From Sphingobacterium tenebrionis (lineage in GTDB: Bacteria > Bacteroidota > Bacteroidia > Sphingobacteriales > Sphingobacteriaceae), in contig NZ_JAYLLN010000012.1 of the NCBI RefSeq assembly GCF_037126265.1, positions 1 to 64,000 on the forward strand: DNA of 64,000 bases. The letters are read 5' to 3'. Each line of letters starts with the position of its first letter. The first letter of the stretch is position 1. Both the position numbers and the translations under genes were made by a program. Below are positions 33,259-42,031 of this stretch, piece by piece. The notes under the pieces were generated by a model that ran no database searches, was not told the origin of the DNA, and saw only the letters and a list, made by a program, of their open reading frames with translations.

Positions 33259-36186
33259 ATGTATTTGAATTGTAAGACCTGGTTCAGTTTCCATTATGGA
33301 ACATTTTCGCCCAAAGATCTACTGGAGCAAGCTTCAGGTATGGGCATCACTGCCATGGCACTTACCAATATCAATTCTACTGCCGATTGCTGGGATTTTG
33401 TCCTAAAATGCCAAGAAAAGGGCATTAAGCCCATCGTCGGTACAGAGGTCAGAAATGATAATCAGCTTTGTTATATCCTATTGGCGAAGAACAACCAGGG
33501 GCTTACGCAGATCCATCATTTTCTTTCCCATCATAAAGTGAAAAAACTGGATTTTCCCGATCGACCGACTTTTGATCTGGAAAACGTATGGGTGATCTAT
33601 CCCCTGGAGCAGCACCCGGAGATTGGGGAGCTCCGCCCACAGGAGCTGATCGGCCTGGGTATGGAAGATCTCCATAAACTGAATTGGCAGGAAGCCCTAG
33701 CCGCAGATTGCTGGGTAGTCCTTCATCCGGTCACCTATCAGGACAAAGCCCATTACAATGTGCATCGGATCTTAAGGGCCATCGCCAAGAACACCCTACT
33801 CTCCAAATTGACTCCAGCGGATTATGCCGGCCCGAATGAAACCCTCGTGGTGGAAGAGGTGCTGGTCGCTGCCTTTGCCCGCTTTCCAAGTGTGATCAGT
33901 AAGACCATGCAGGTGATCAAGAGCTGCAACATCAGCATGGAATTCCATGTGGATAAGAACAAGAAGTATTTCACGGCCTCGGAGGAAGGAGATCAGGAAC
34001 TGTTGCGGAAATTGGCGGTAGAGGGTTGCAAGACCCGTTATGGGATCAAGAACCGGCAGGCCATGGCGCGGGTGGAAAAAGAGCTCAGCATCATCTACAA
34101 ATCCAATTTCTGCTCTTATTTCCTGATTGTTTGGGATATGCTCCGTTATGCCAACGAGCAGAAATTCTACCATGTGGGGCGTGGTAGTGGTGCCAATTCG
34201 GTGGTCGCCTATTGCCTACGCATCACCGATGTGGATCCTATACAGTTGAACCTATATTTCGAACGTTTTCTGAACCCCAGCCGTACCTCCCCACCGGATT
34301 TTGATATCGATTTTAGTTGGAAAGACCGGGATTCTATTTTTGAATACCTCTTTTTACGCTATGGAAAACAGCATGTATCCCTATTAGGGATGTATACCAC
34401 TTTTCAGCGTAGGGCGATCGTTCGGGAATTGGGAAAGGTATTTGGTTTGCCGAAGGAAGAGATCGATGAGCTGGTGCACAAAAGAGAATGGAGCCCAGAG
34501 GATAAGATACAGCGTTGGATCCAGAAATACGGTGCGCTATTGGTCAATTTCCCCAGCAATGTGAGTGTGCATGCGGCGGGCGTGCTCATCAGTGAGGAGC
34601 CCCTTGCCAATTACGGGGTGCTGGAGCTTCCGCCCAAGGGTTTTAAGACCTTGCACATGGATATGTTCGAAGCGGACCGCATCGGGCTTTTCAAGTTTGA
34701 TATCTTGAGCCAACGTGGCCTGGGGCATATCAAGGATGCCCTGGAACTGGTGCAGCAGAACAGAGGCAAGCATATCGACATCCATGATGTAGACCGTTTT
34801 TTTAAGGATCCTAAATTGGCCCACATGATCCGGAACGCGGATACCATTGGTTGTTTCTATATCGAGAGTCCGGCGATGCGCCAATTGTTGGGCAAGCTAA
34901 AATGTTCCGATTACATCACCTTGGTGGCGGCAAGCTCCATCATCCGCCCGGGGGTTGCCCAATCGGGGATGATGAAGCAGTATATTGAACGATACCACGA
35001 TCGCGACAAGGTGGAGTATCTCCATCCTAAAATGAAGGAACTGTTGGAGGAAACTTTCGGTGTGATGGTGTACCAAGAGGATGTGATCAAGGTGGCCCAT
35101 CATTTTGGAGGGATTTCCCTGGAAGAAGCGGATATCCTTCGTCGCGCGATGAGCGGAAAATATCGCTCGGAGAACAAGTTTGAGCTGATGCGCGAGAAGT
35201 TCTTTGTGAACTGTAAAGCGCAGGGGCACGATGAGGCCGTCAGTGCGGAAATATGGCGACAGATGGAAAGTTTTGGTGGCTACTCCTTTGCCAAAGGCCA
35301 CTCGGCATCCTTTGCCGTGGAAAGCTATCAGAGTCTTTTCCTCAAGACGTATTATCCCTGCGAATTCTATGTGGCGGTGATCAATAACTTTGGAGGGTTC
35401 TACCGTACCGAATTCTATTTCCATGAACTCCGAAGAAATGGCGGGATCATCGAACTCCCCTGCCTGAACCAAAGTGATTACCTCACCAATATCCGTGGAC
35501 AGCAGGTGTATGTGGGTTTCATCCACCTACAGGGGCTGGAACAGGAGCTGGGTCATCGCATCGTCGAAGAAAGGATCGCCAATGGCCCCTACCTAGACCT
35601 GCATGATATCCTACAGCGCCTACAACCTGCTCCGGAGCAATTGAACATCCTGATCCGGATCGGCGCACTACGGTTTACCGGTCTGGACAAGAAGACCTTG
35701 CTCTGGGAGGCCAATTTTCGGAGCAAAAGGGTGGAAAAGGAAGTGCTGGTCAACCTCTTCGAAAGCGAGGAATTGCAATTTACCCTGCCCAAATTTGATG
35801 AAGACCGCATGGAAGACCTCAAGGACGAACTGGATCTCTTGGGTTTTGTAGTGGGGGATTTCTTCGAACTTCTTGACCCGATGCATCTACAAGGAACGGT
35901 ATGTGCGGAACGGCTGCAGGATTACCTGGGCCAACAGATCAAGGTGATCGGCAGGTTAGTGACCATCAAAGAAACCCGGACCATCAAAGGGGAAAGGATG
36001 TGCTTCGGCACTTTCCTGGATGTGGATGGGAATTGGTTGGATACGGTTCACTTCCCGCCCGTGCTCAAGCAATACCCTTTTCTGGGAGGTGGATTCTATG
36101 AATTGCACGGCCGCGTGATGGAAGAATTCGAAGTGTATAGCCTGGAAATCCTGGGTATGCGGAAATTAGGCTATAAACTGGGTTAA
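33259..36186 (+). CDS. DNA polymerase III alpha subunit-like, short DnaE (error-prone type)
   Basis: A 975-residue C-family polymerase, shorter than replicative DnaE (about 1160-1450). Catalytic Asp residues are in PPDFDIDFSWKDRD and GLFKFDILSQRGL; GRGSGANSVVAYCL and FAKGHSASFAVESYQ are the usual finger motifs. The N-terminal PHP domain is degraded: the expected HxH reads NCK (LNCKTWFSFHYG), so no metal-dependent proofreading is expected. HhH and OB-fold regions follow (about 760-975). This resembles DnaE2/ImuC, which acts in mutagenic repair with a Y-family polymerase; dinB lies 4.6 kb away and shares the upstream motif. A genomic replicative dnaE should exist elsewhere. Confidence 0.88.
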   Translation: MYLNCKTWFSFHYGTFSPKDLLEQASGMGITAMALTNINSTADCWDFVLKCQEKGIKPIVGTEVRNDNQLCYILLAKNNQGLTQIHHFLSHHKVKKLDFPDRPTFDLENVWVIYPLEQHPEIGELRPQELIGLGMEDLHKLNWQEALAADCWVVLHPVTYQDKAHYNVHRILRAIAKNTLLSKLTPADYAGPNETLVVEEVLVAAFARFPSVISKTMQVIKSCNISMEFHVDKNKKYFTASEEGDQELLRKLAVEGCKTRYGIKNRQAMARVEKELSIIYKSNFCSYFLIVWDMLRYANEQKFYHVGRGSGANSVVAYCLRITDVDPIQLNLYFERFLNPSRTSPPDFDIDFSWKDRDSIFEYLFLRYGKQHVSLLGMYTTFQRRAIVRELGKVFGLPKEEIDELVHKREWSPEDKIQRWIQKYGALLVNFPSNVSVHAAGVLISEEPLANYGVLELPPKGFKTLHMDMFEADRIGLFKFDILSQRGLGHIKDALELVQQNRGKHIDIHDVDRFFKDPKLAHMIRNADTIGCFYIESPAMRQLLGKLKCSDYITLVAASSIIRPGVAQSGMMKQYIERYHDRDKVEYLHPKMKELLEETFGVMVYQEDVIKVAHHFGGISLEEADILRRAMSGKYRSENKFELMREKFFVNCKAQGHDEAVSAEIWRQMESFGGYSFAKGHSASFAVESYQSLFLKTYYPCEFYVAVINNFGGFYRTEFYFHELRRNGGIIELPCLNQSDYLTNIRGQQVYVGFIHLQGLEQELGHRIVEERIANGPYLDLHDILQRLQPAPEQLNILIRIGALRFTGLDKKTLLWEANFRSKRVEKEVLVNLFESEELQFTLPKFDEDRMEDLKDELDLLGFVVGDFFELLDPMHLQGTVCAERLQDYLGQQIKVIGRLVTIKETRTIKGERMCFGTFLDVDGNWLDTVHFPPVLKQYPFLGGGFYELHGRVMEEFEVYSLEILGMRKLGYKLG

Positions 36187-36209
36187 TCTTATAATAAAGT
36201 AGAATTGGG

Positions 36210-37211
36210 CTATTGTTCATTTAGGACCCAGGCCATTTTCAAGGATATGGCACAATGATCGGAAAGCGGTTTTCCTTCCTCATTGCTGAACAACTCATGT
36301 TCGATCTTGTAGGAACTCGGGCTAAAGCGCAACTTCTCACTATCCCTAAAATAGATCTTATCAATACTTTCACATTCTTCGGTAACCTGAAGTGCATGGA
36401 TCGCCTTAAAATCAGGTAGCAAGGCCGGGTGTATTCCTTTGTTCTGAACCATAACCCAACTGTCCTGAACCGCAGTTTCTTTCTGGAAATCGTGTAAATT
36501 ATCTTCTGAAAAGGCGTAATGCGCATTGAAATCCCCCATGATCAGGATCGCTTCTCCAGCAGATTTCTCCTTGATGTATTCCGCCAATTGCAGGAGGTTC
36601 TTTCTTCTTGCCAGGACTGCCGAAGGGTTATCCTGCGCCGTAGCATGGACGTTATAGACATCAATAAACACTTCTTTGGCCAATTGTACCCGATGATAGC
36701 TGAAGCCCTTTGGGGTTAAGCAATCCGAACCACTGCAATCCTCCCAGGCAATGCGTTCGGTCTTCAAGATAGGATACTTGGACAGCGTACTCAAGCCATC
36801 TCCGAAAGGAACCCCACCCATGTTTTCCGTACGGTAGGGATGCGTGTTCTTCGCATAGAGCTGTCGATTATAATTGAAATCTTCTTGGGCATTCACCAGA
36901 TCGAATTTATTCATCTGCCGACCGATCTCTTGGATGCTGACTGCACGGTCCGTTTCCGCACTGGAAATGATCTGCGGCAATCCCGCCACATTATAGGTCA
37001 ACAACGAAAGCTCGCCCGAGCTGGCCTCTCCCATCACTGGAAAAACGGTCTTGGACACCTCCTTGGCTGTATTTCCTCGTTTGAAACTTAATTGAAAACC
37101 TGTGATAAGCAGTAGAGAAAGAAGACTGATCAAACCGAGATGTTTTGATTTTCGTCTTTTAGGATAGGTAAGCTGAATGAGCATAGCGGCAAATTCCTTG
37201 ATCTGAAACAA
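36210..37211 (-). CDS. Endonuclease/exonuclease/phosphatase-family protein, copy 2
   Basis: A 333-residue paralogue of the gene at 32.2 kb, on the opposite strand. One membrane or signal helix (about 25-45 from the first Met; an alternative ATG at 37184 gives MLIQLTYPKRRK). It keeps the EEP residues: AQEDFNYN, GDGLSTLSKYPI, FIDVYNVHATAQ, IMGDFNAHY and LSDHCAIS. The shared spacing of blocks such as VPFGDG/DCSGSDCLTPKG makes the relation clear. Stop codons of dnaE and this gene are about 24 bases apart, in convergent arrangement. Confidence 0.86.
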   Translation of the reverse strand: MFQIKEFAAMLIQLTYPKRRKSKHLGLISLLSLLLITGFQLSFKRGNTAKEVSKTVFPVMGEASSGELSLLTYNVAGLPQIISSAETDRAVSIQEIGRQMNKFDLVNAQEDFNYNRQLYAKNTHPYRTENMGGVPFGDGLSTLSKYPILKTERIAWEDCSGSDCLTPKGFSYHRVQLAKEVFIDVYNVHATAQDNPSAVLARRKNLLQLAEYIKEKSAGEAILIMGDFNAHYAFSEDNLHDFQKETAVQDSWVMVQNKGIHPALLPDFKAIHALQVTEECESIDKIYFRDSEKLRFSPSSYKIEHELFSNEEGKPLSDHCAISLKMAWVLNEQ

Positions 37212-37391
37212 AACTAATTCAGCAATATAACCCCAGTTTTTAGAGATTATTAAATGTTTGTTTTCAAACTATTTACTCCATATTAAAATCGGGAATTATA
37301 AGCCTTATTGTTCATAATTAATTAATAATCAGTTATCATTAACTATAAACTCCGGCAGTATTTTTATTAATACAGACAATTTTATTTCTAC

Positions 37392-38567
37392 ATGAAGAAA
37401 GTTGCATTTTTTTCGGAGATCCTGTTCGAGGATTTTGACGGGGCATCCAGAACAATGTATCAGATTATCAATCGGATAGACCCGAATTCCTTTTCCTATT
37501 TATTTGTATATGGCCGTGGGCCGAGTGAGATTGAAGGCGGTCAAAGCTACCAGGTTCCTACCTTTCGGATCCCCATGAACGATGATTATTCCTTTGCGGT
37601 GCCGCAATTGGCCAAATGGCGTTTGGAGGAAACCTTGGATGCCTTCCAACCGGATGTCATCCACATCGCCACGCCATCGTTATTGGGTTTCTATGCGTTG
37701 GGATACGCTAAGAGAAAGGGCATTCCGGTCATCAGTATCTACCATACGCATTTCATTTCCTATATCGCCTATTATTTCCGCAACTTCAGCAGCTTGATCC
37801 GACCGGTGGAAAACTGGATCCGCAGGCGGATGCGCAGTTTTTACAACAACTGCGAAAAGGTGTATGTTCCGGCGCATAGCATTATCCGAGAGTTGGAGGA
37901 GATCGGGATACAGGGCGAACGATTGACCCTATGGCAACGTGGGATCGATGTGAAGCTGTTCAACCCGAACAAACGTTGTGAGGCCTACATCCGAGCGATC
38001 AGCAAAAACGACAAGCCCAATATCCTGTTTGCGAGCCGACTGGTCTGGGAGAAGAATATACAGACCCTGATCGGTATCTATCAGCAATTGGAACAGGAAG
38101 GCATGCCTTACAACCTGATCATTGCGGGGGATGGAACCGCCAAGGAGGAGGCCATGCAATTGATGCCCAAGGCGGTCTTCTTGGGAAAATTGAATCATCT
38201 GGAGCTTTCCAGGCTATACGCTTCGGCGGATGCCTTCGTGTTCACTTCCCTTTCGGAAACCTACGGAAACGTGGTGATCGAGGCGATGGCATCGGGTTTA
38301 CCGAGTGTCATTGCGAATGCGGGTGGCAGTGCCAGTTTGGTGGAACATGGCCAAACAGGCTATAAATGCTCGCCGAACAACCCGAAAGAATATCTTTTTT
38401 TCCTTCATAAGATCCTTCAGAATGAGAAGCTCAAGGAAGATTTACGCCATGCCGGACTGCAGTACATCAAACAACTGGATTGGGCAAAATTGACCGATAC
38501 CTATTTTGATGATGTACAGGAACTGGCGCGTGAACCGCAACGGGCTTTTGCCTTGGCCGGACAATAA
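37392..38567 (+). CDS. Glycosyltransferase family 4 protein
   Basis: A 391-residue GT-B enzyme. The N-terminal acceptor half has DGASRTMYQIINRI and HIATPSLLGFYALGYAKRKGIPVISIYHTHF; the donor half has FASRLVWEKNIQTLI, IIAGDG and SETYGNVVIEAMASGLPSVIANAGG, the E-x7-E motif of GT4. It resembles enzymes that glycosylate lipids such as diacylglycerol. First of three plus-strand genes with a flippase-like protein and another GT4, which suggests synthesis of a glycolipid or glycan. Confidence 0.92.
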   Translation: MKKVAFFSEILFEDFDGASRTMYQIINRIDPNSFSYLFVYGRGPSEIEGGQSYQVPTFRIPMNDDYSFAVPQLAKWRLEETLDAFQPDVIHIATPSLLGFYALGYAKRKGIPVISIYHTHFISYIAYYFRNFSSLIRPVENWIRRRMRSFYNNCEKVYVPAHSIIRELEEIGIQGERLTLWQRGIDVKLFNPNKRCEAYIRAISKNDKPNILFASRLVWEKNIQTLIGIYQQLEQEGMPYNLIIAGDGTAKEEAMQLMPKAVFLGKLNHLELSRLYASADAFVFTSLSETYGNVVIEAMASGLPSVIANAGGSASLVEHGQTGYKCSPNNPKEYLFFLHKILQNEKLKEDLRHAGLQYIKQLDWAKLTDTYFDDVQELAREPQRAFALAGQ

Positions 38568-38597
38568 TTGGGCATTGGATCTTTGGAATAGCAGTCA

Positions 38598-39611
38598 ATG
38601 GGCAGGTCGATTAAAATAACTAAAAAGCGGGTCAAGCAATTATTGGTGATCAGTATTGTCGTATTCATCGGAATTTTCCTTTGGAACACGGATTTCCAGT
38701 CGGTCTGGAAAGAACTTCGCGGCATTGGATTCCGTTTTCTGTACCTGCTGGGGATAACCTATTTGGCCTACCTGATCGGTACCTGGTCCTGGCATGTTTG
38801 TTTGGGGAAGGAAAGATCGAAGATCTCGGTATTTCGGTTGTTCTCCTTGCGGCAGGTCGGGGAAACGGTTGGACTTTATAATCCCACCAGCATTATTGGT
38901 GGTGATATGCTGAAGGCCGAATTGTTGAAACCTTATGGTATCTCCAAATCGGTGGCCATCAATTCGGTAGCCAGCTCCCGGGTGACGGCCGTATTATCCC
39001 AAATATTACTTTTTTTAGGCGCCTGTGTCTGGTTGATCAGCAATCCGGCCGGTATGCAGGCCATACAACGTTTCGGTTGGGTGTTTTACCTGATCGTTGT
39101 TGTGCTGCTTGTTGCCAAAATAGGTTTGTTCATCTGGTTATCGAAAAGCGGTAAGAATACTTCCTCGCCAAAAAAGCCCCAGAATTTCCTGGAAAAAATA
39201 TACCATAACATCCTGAAACTCTTAATCGATATTCGCACTTTTTATCAGGAAAACACCCGTACTTTCTGGTTTTCCTATGCCTTAGCTACGCTCCACTGGA
39301 TCGTAGGCAGCTTGGAATTCTATTTCATCCTCCTTTTTCTTGGATTCGATGTGCTGCCCATGCATGGTTTATTGCTGGACATGAGCGTCATTGTATTCAA
39401 AAGCTTGGGCGCTTTTGTTCCTGGGCAGTTAGGGGTAGAAGAACTGGGGAATAAACTGATGCTGGCCGCCATTGGTATTACCGGCGCATCCGTTTGGATC
39501 ACGGTATCCATCCTGCGTAGGGCAAGACAGCTCAGCTGGATCCTCATCGGTTTTATCCTTTACCTTTTCATTAAAAAAGAAATCAATCATGTCGCAACAG
39601 CCACTTCCTGA
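38598..39611 (+). CDS. Flippase-like membrane protein (UPF0104/LPG-synthase transmembrane family)
   Basis: A 337-residue integral membrane protein with about eight hydrophobic segments. Motifs of the lysylphosphatidylglycerol synthase transmembrane/UPF0104 family include RQVGETVGLYNPTSIIGGD and KSLGAFVPGQLGVEELGN. There is no C-terminal transferase domain, so it is not an MprF aminoacyl enzyme; lipid or lipid-linked sugar flipping is the usual guess. It overlaps the following GT4 start by 23 bases, which implies coupled translation. Confidence 0.85.
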   Translation: MGRSIKITKKRVKQLLVISIVVFIGIFLWNTDFQSVWKELRGIGFRFLYLLGITYLAYLIGTWSWHVCLGKERSKISVFRLFSLRQVGETVGLYNPTSIIGGDMLKAELLKPYGISKSVAINSVASSRVTAVLSQILLFLGACVWLISNPAGMQAIQRFGWVFYLIVVVLLVAKIGLFIWLSKSGKNTSSPKKPQNFLEKIYHNILKLLIDIRTFYQENTRTFWFSYALATLHWIVGSLEFYFILLFLGFDVLPMHGLLLDMSVIVFKSLGAFVPGQLGVEELGNKLMLAAIGITGASVWITVSILRRARQLSWILIGFILYLFIKKEINHVATATS

Positions 39612-40803
39612 AATACTATTTGTTAGCCATAAATATCCTCCAGCAACCGGAGGCATGGAAAAGCAGTCCTACGAACTGATCCAAGGTTCTGCCCGGTATG
39701 CCAAAATTCATAAACTGGTATTCCGAAAGAATAAGGAAAGCCTTTTGACCTTCTTTTTCCTGCTCAACCATCGGATACTGACCCTGTTGAAAGCCCATCC
39801 CCAGATCCAGGTGATCCATTTCAATGATGGGTTGATTGCCTCCTTCGCCCTATCGCATAAAGGTTATGGCCATCTTCGGAAAATGGTTACCCTGCATGGA
39901 TTGGATATTGTATTCCCTTGGGCATTCTTTCAGAAAAGGATCATCCCTAAATTGGCCGCCCATTATGATAAGATCATCACGGTGAGCCAGGCAACAGCCG
40001 ATGCGGCTATCCGTAGAGGTATTCCTCGTGAAAAAGTCTATGTTATCCCCAATGGGGTGGATACGGAAGGGATGGATCGCGGAAACCTGGAAAGATCGGA
40101 TCTCCAGCGTCGTTTTCCCCAAATTGCTCCCGGACAGAAGTACCTCATTACCTTGGGCAGACCCGTGCAACGCAAGGGTTTCTCCTGGCTATTGGAAGAG
40201 GTGGTTCCGCAGCTTCCCGCGGATGTTAAGCTCTTTATGGTCGGTCCTTTTCAGAAAAAAACGGGGCTTACCGAACGTTTGTTGTATGCTTTGCCCAAGA
40301 AGTTCAGGTCGCTACTTTTTCTTTTTCTGGGCTATCCCAGCGATCAAGCAGCCATCCGCAGACTCCTGAAAAAAAAGGAGATCAAAGATCGGGTGATACA
40401 TTTTGGAAAAGTGCCCTTTTCCGACCTGAAGCTTTTATTGGCCAATGCTTCTGCATTTCTCATGCCCAACATCCGGGTAGATGGGGATATGGAAGGTTTC
40501 GGATTGGTCTGTTTAGAGGCTTCCCTGGCCGGAACCTTGGTGATCGCCTCGGAGATCGACGGGATCACCGACGCCATCAAACAAAATAAAAACGGGATTC
40601 TTCTGCCATCCAACGATGCAAAGGCCTGGGCGGCACAATTACAGGAGCTTTTTTTCAACGAGGAGCATTTTCGGATGGCTGCCCTGCGCTATCAGGAATA
40701 TTCCAGGAACCATTATGGATGGGATAAGATGTGCAGGAAATATGTGGAGCTTATGCTCGAAAGGCGTCTCGTTTCTGAGCCGGTTTTGGAGGTGCAGAAA
40801 TAG
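39589..40803 (+). CDS. Glycosyltransferase family 4 protein
   Basis: A 404-residue GT-B enzyme. VSHKYPPATGGMEKQSYELIQG starts the acceptor half, TVSQATADAAIRRGIPREKVYVIPNGVD is the linker, and LGRPVQRKGFSWLLEEV and GDMEGFGLVCLEASLAGTLVIA carry the donor site with the E-x7-E motif. Start at 39589 (MSQQPLPEILF) is chosen over the frame opening at 39472, which lies within the flippase-like gene. Its last 53 bases overlap, on the opposite strand, the 3' end of dinB. Confidence 0.92.
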   Translation: MSQQPLPEILFVSHKYPPATGGMEKQSYELIQGSARYAKIHKLVFRKNKESLLTFFFLLNHRILTLLKAHPQIQVIHFNDGLIASFALSHKGYGHLRKMVTLHGLDIVFPWAFFQKRIIPKLAAHYDKIITVSQATADAAIRRGIPREKVYVIPNGVDTEGMDRGNLERSDLQRRFPQIAPGQKYLITLGRPVQRKGFSWLLEEVVPQLPADVKLFMVGPFQKKTGLTERLLYALPKKFRSLLFLFLGYPSDQAAIRRLLKKKEIKDRVIHFGKVPFSDLKLLLANASAFLMPNIRVDGDMEGFGLVCLEASLAGTLVIASEIDGITDAIKQNKNGILLPSNDAKAWAAQLQELFFNEEHFRMAALRYQEYSRNHYGWDKMCRKYVELMLERRLVSEPVLEVQK

Positions 40804-41944
40804 CCCTTTTGATTGCTTCATCCCCAAATCGCGCGCGCATAGCGTCCATGGCTTGGTATAAACGAACGGCCTCTTCGGTATCTTCAAACAGGTTGATCTG
40901 TTGGGAACCCTGCACCAGATGGCTGAAGCGGACCCCGATCAGGCGTACCAGCATCCGCCGGTCAAACAACTTACCGAAGAGTTCCTTCACTTTCTTGAGC
41001 AATACCGCATCAGAAGCCGTATAGGAAATAACCATTTGCTTGCTTACCGTATCGAAATTGGCATAACGCAGCTTTACCGTCACACAGCCGGTGAGCCGTT
41101 CTTGTTTTCGGAGCTGAAAAGTCAGTTTCTCCGTCATCCGGATCAATTCAGCGTTCAGGAAGTTCATATCGATGGTATCCTGATGGAAGGTTTCTTCCGT
41201 TCCCATGCTCTTCTGTTCCGAATAGGGAATAATGGGTGATGGATCGATGCCATTGGCCTTTCGGGAAAGGTCGATGCCGTTCTTCCCCAGGAGATTCTGC
41301 ATCATCGGCAGGGGGATCTCGCTCAATATCTTAATGGTCCGCACGCCCATCTGTTGCAGTAAGGTCCCTGTTTTCTGTCCTATACCCGGCATCCGCTCGA
41401 TCTTCAACGGGGCTAGGTAATCCTTTTCCAGACCATGGAGGATCTCTTTTTTCCCATCGGGTTTTGCATCATCCGTAGCCACTTTGCTCACCAGTTTGTT
41501 CGATGCCAGGGCATAGCTGATCGGCAAGCCACTCTCCTTCCGGATCTTATCCTTCAGCTCGCTCATGAATTGGCTGCATCCAAAAAATCGATCCACACCC
41601 GTCAGGTCCACATAGAACTCATCCACGCTCGCCTTTTCCATCACCGGAACGGTCTCCCGGACCACATCCGTCACCACCCGGGAATAATAACTGTAACTGT
41701 CAATATCACCACGCACCACGATCGCATGCGGGCATAATCGCAAAGCCAATTTCATCGGCATGGCACTGTGTACACCAAATTTTCGGGTTTCATAACTACA
41801 GGCAGATACCACCGCACGATCACTCATACCCCCCACAATCAAAGGCTTGCCAATGAACTGACTGTTCTTGAGCCTTTCTACACTTACAAAAAAGGTATCC
41901 AAATCCAAATGCGCAACAAAACGCTTACTATCAAACAGTTCCAT
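40751..41944 (-). CDS. dinB: DNA polymerase IV (Y family)
   Basis: A 397-residue translesion polymerase. Catalytic residues are HLDLDTFFVSVE (first Asp) and KASVDEFYVDLTG (Asp-Glu), so it is active, unlike ImuB. MPGIGQKTGTLLQQMGV is the HhH thumb motif and the little finger follows (about 240-350). QQINLFED near residue 360 matches the sliding-clamp motif QxxLF. It stands alone on the minus strand, convergent with a GT4 gene that overlaps it by 53 bases, and shares an upstream motif with dnaE. Confidence 0.95.
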   Translation of the reverse strand: MELFDSKRFVAHLDLDTFFVSVERLKNSQFIGKPLIVGGMSDRAVVSACSYETRKFGVHSAMPMKLALRLCPHAIVVRGDIDSYSYYSRVVTDVVRETVPVMEKASVDEFYVDLTGVDRFFGCSQFMSELKDKIRKESGLPISYALASNKLVSKVATDDAKPDGKKEILHGLEKDYLAPLKIERMPGIGQKTGTLLQQMGVRTIKILSEIPLPMMQNLLGKNGIDLSRKANGIDPSPIIPYSEQKSMGTEETFHQDTIDMNFLNAELIRMTEKLTFQLRKQERLTGCVTVKLRYANFDTVSKQMVISYTASDAVLLKKVKELFGKLFDRRMLVRLIGVRFSHLVQGSQQINLFEDTEEAVRLYQAMDAMRARFGDEAIKRAISAPPKPAQKRDAFRA

Positions 41945-41960
41945 AGCTAAATATTAAAAT

Positions 41961-41988
41961 AGTATTTCAAAAATACTAAAAATATTAG
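41961..41988 (-). promoter_or_regulatory. Candidate damage-response operator and promoter of dinB
   Basis: Minus-strand CTAATATTTTTAG (41976-41988) lies 31 bases before the dinB ATG, matching the copy before dnaE base for base. Directly downstream is TATTTTTG (41968-41975), an exact TAnnTTTG -7 box. A 7-3-7 palindrome AGTATTTcaaAAATACT (41961-41977) covers the -7 box. A protein bound at either site would block polymerase. Confidence 0.65.
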
Positions 41989-42031
41989 CAAACAATAGCG
42001 CTTTTAGAAATTTTATCGGGATAAAGTATTC

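Noticed and set aside
39472..39588. Longer start of the second GT4 gene
   Set aside because: The extension is read from the flippase-like gene in another frame; GT4 proteins start near MSQQPLPEILF.
38598..39611. MprF-type lysyl-phosphatidylglycerol synthase
   Set aside because: Only the membrane flippase part is present; the cytoplasmic aminoacyl transferase domain is absent.
40751..41944. ImuB (inactive Y-family partner) instead of DinB
   Set aside because: The catalytic Asp in HLDLDTFF and Asp-Glu in SVDEF are intact and a clamp motif is present.
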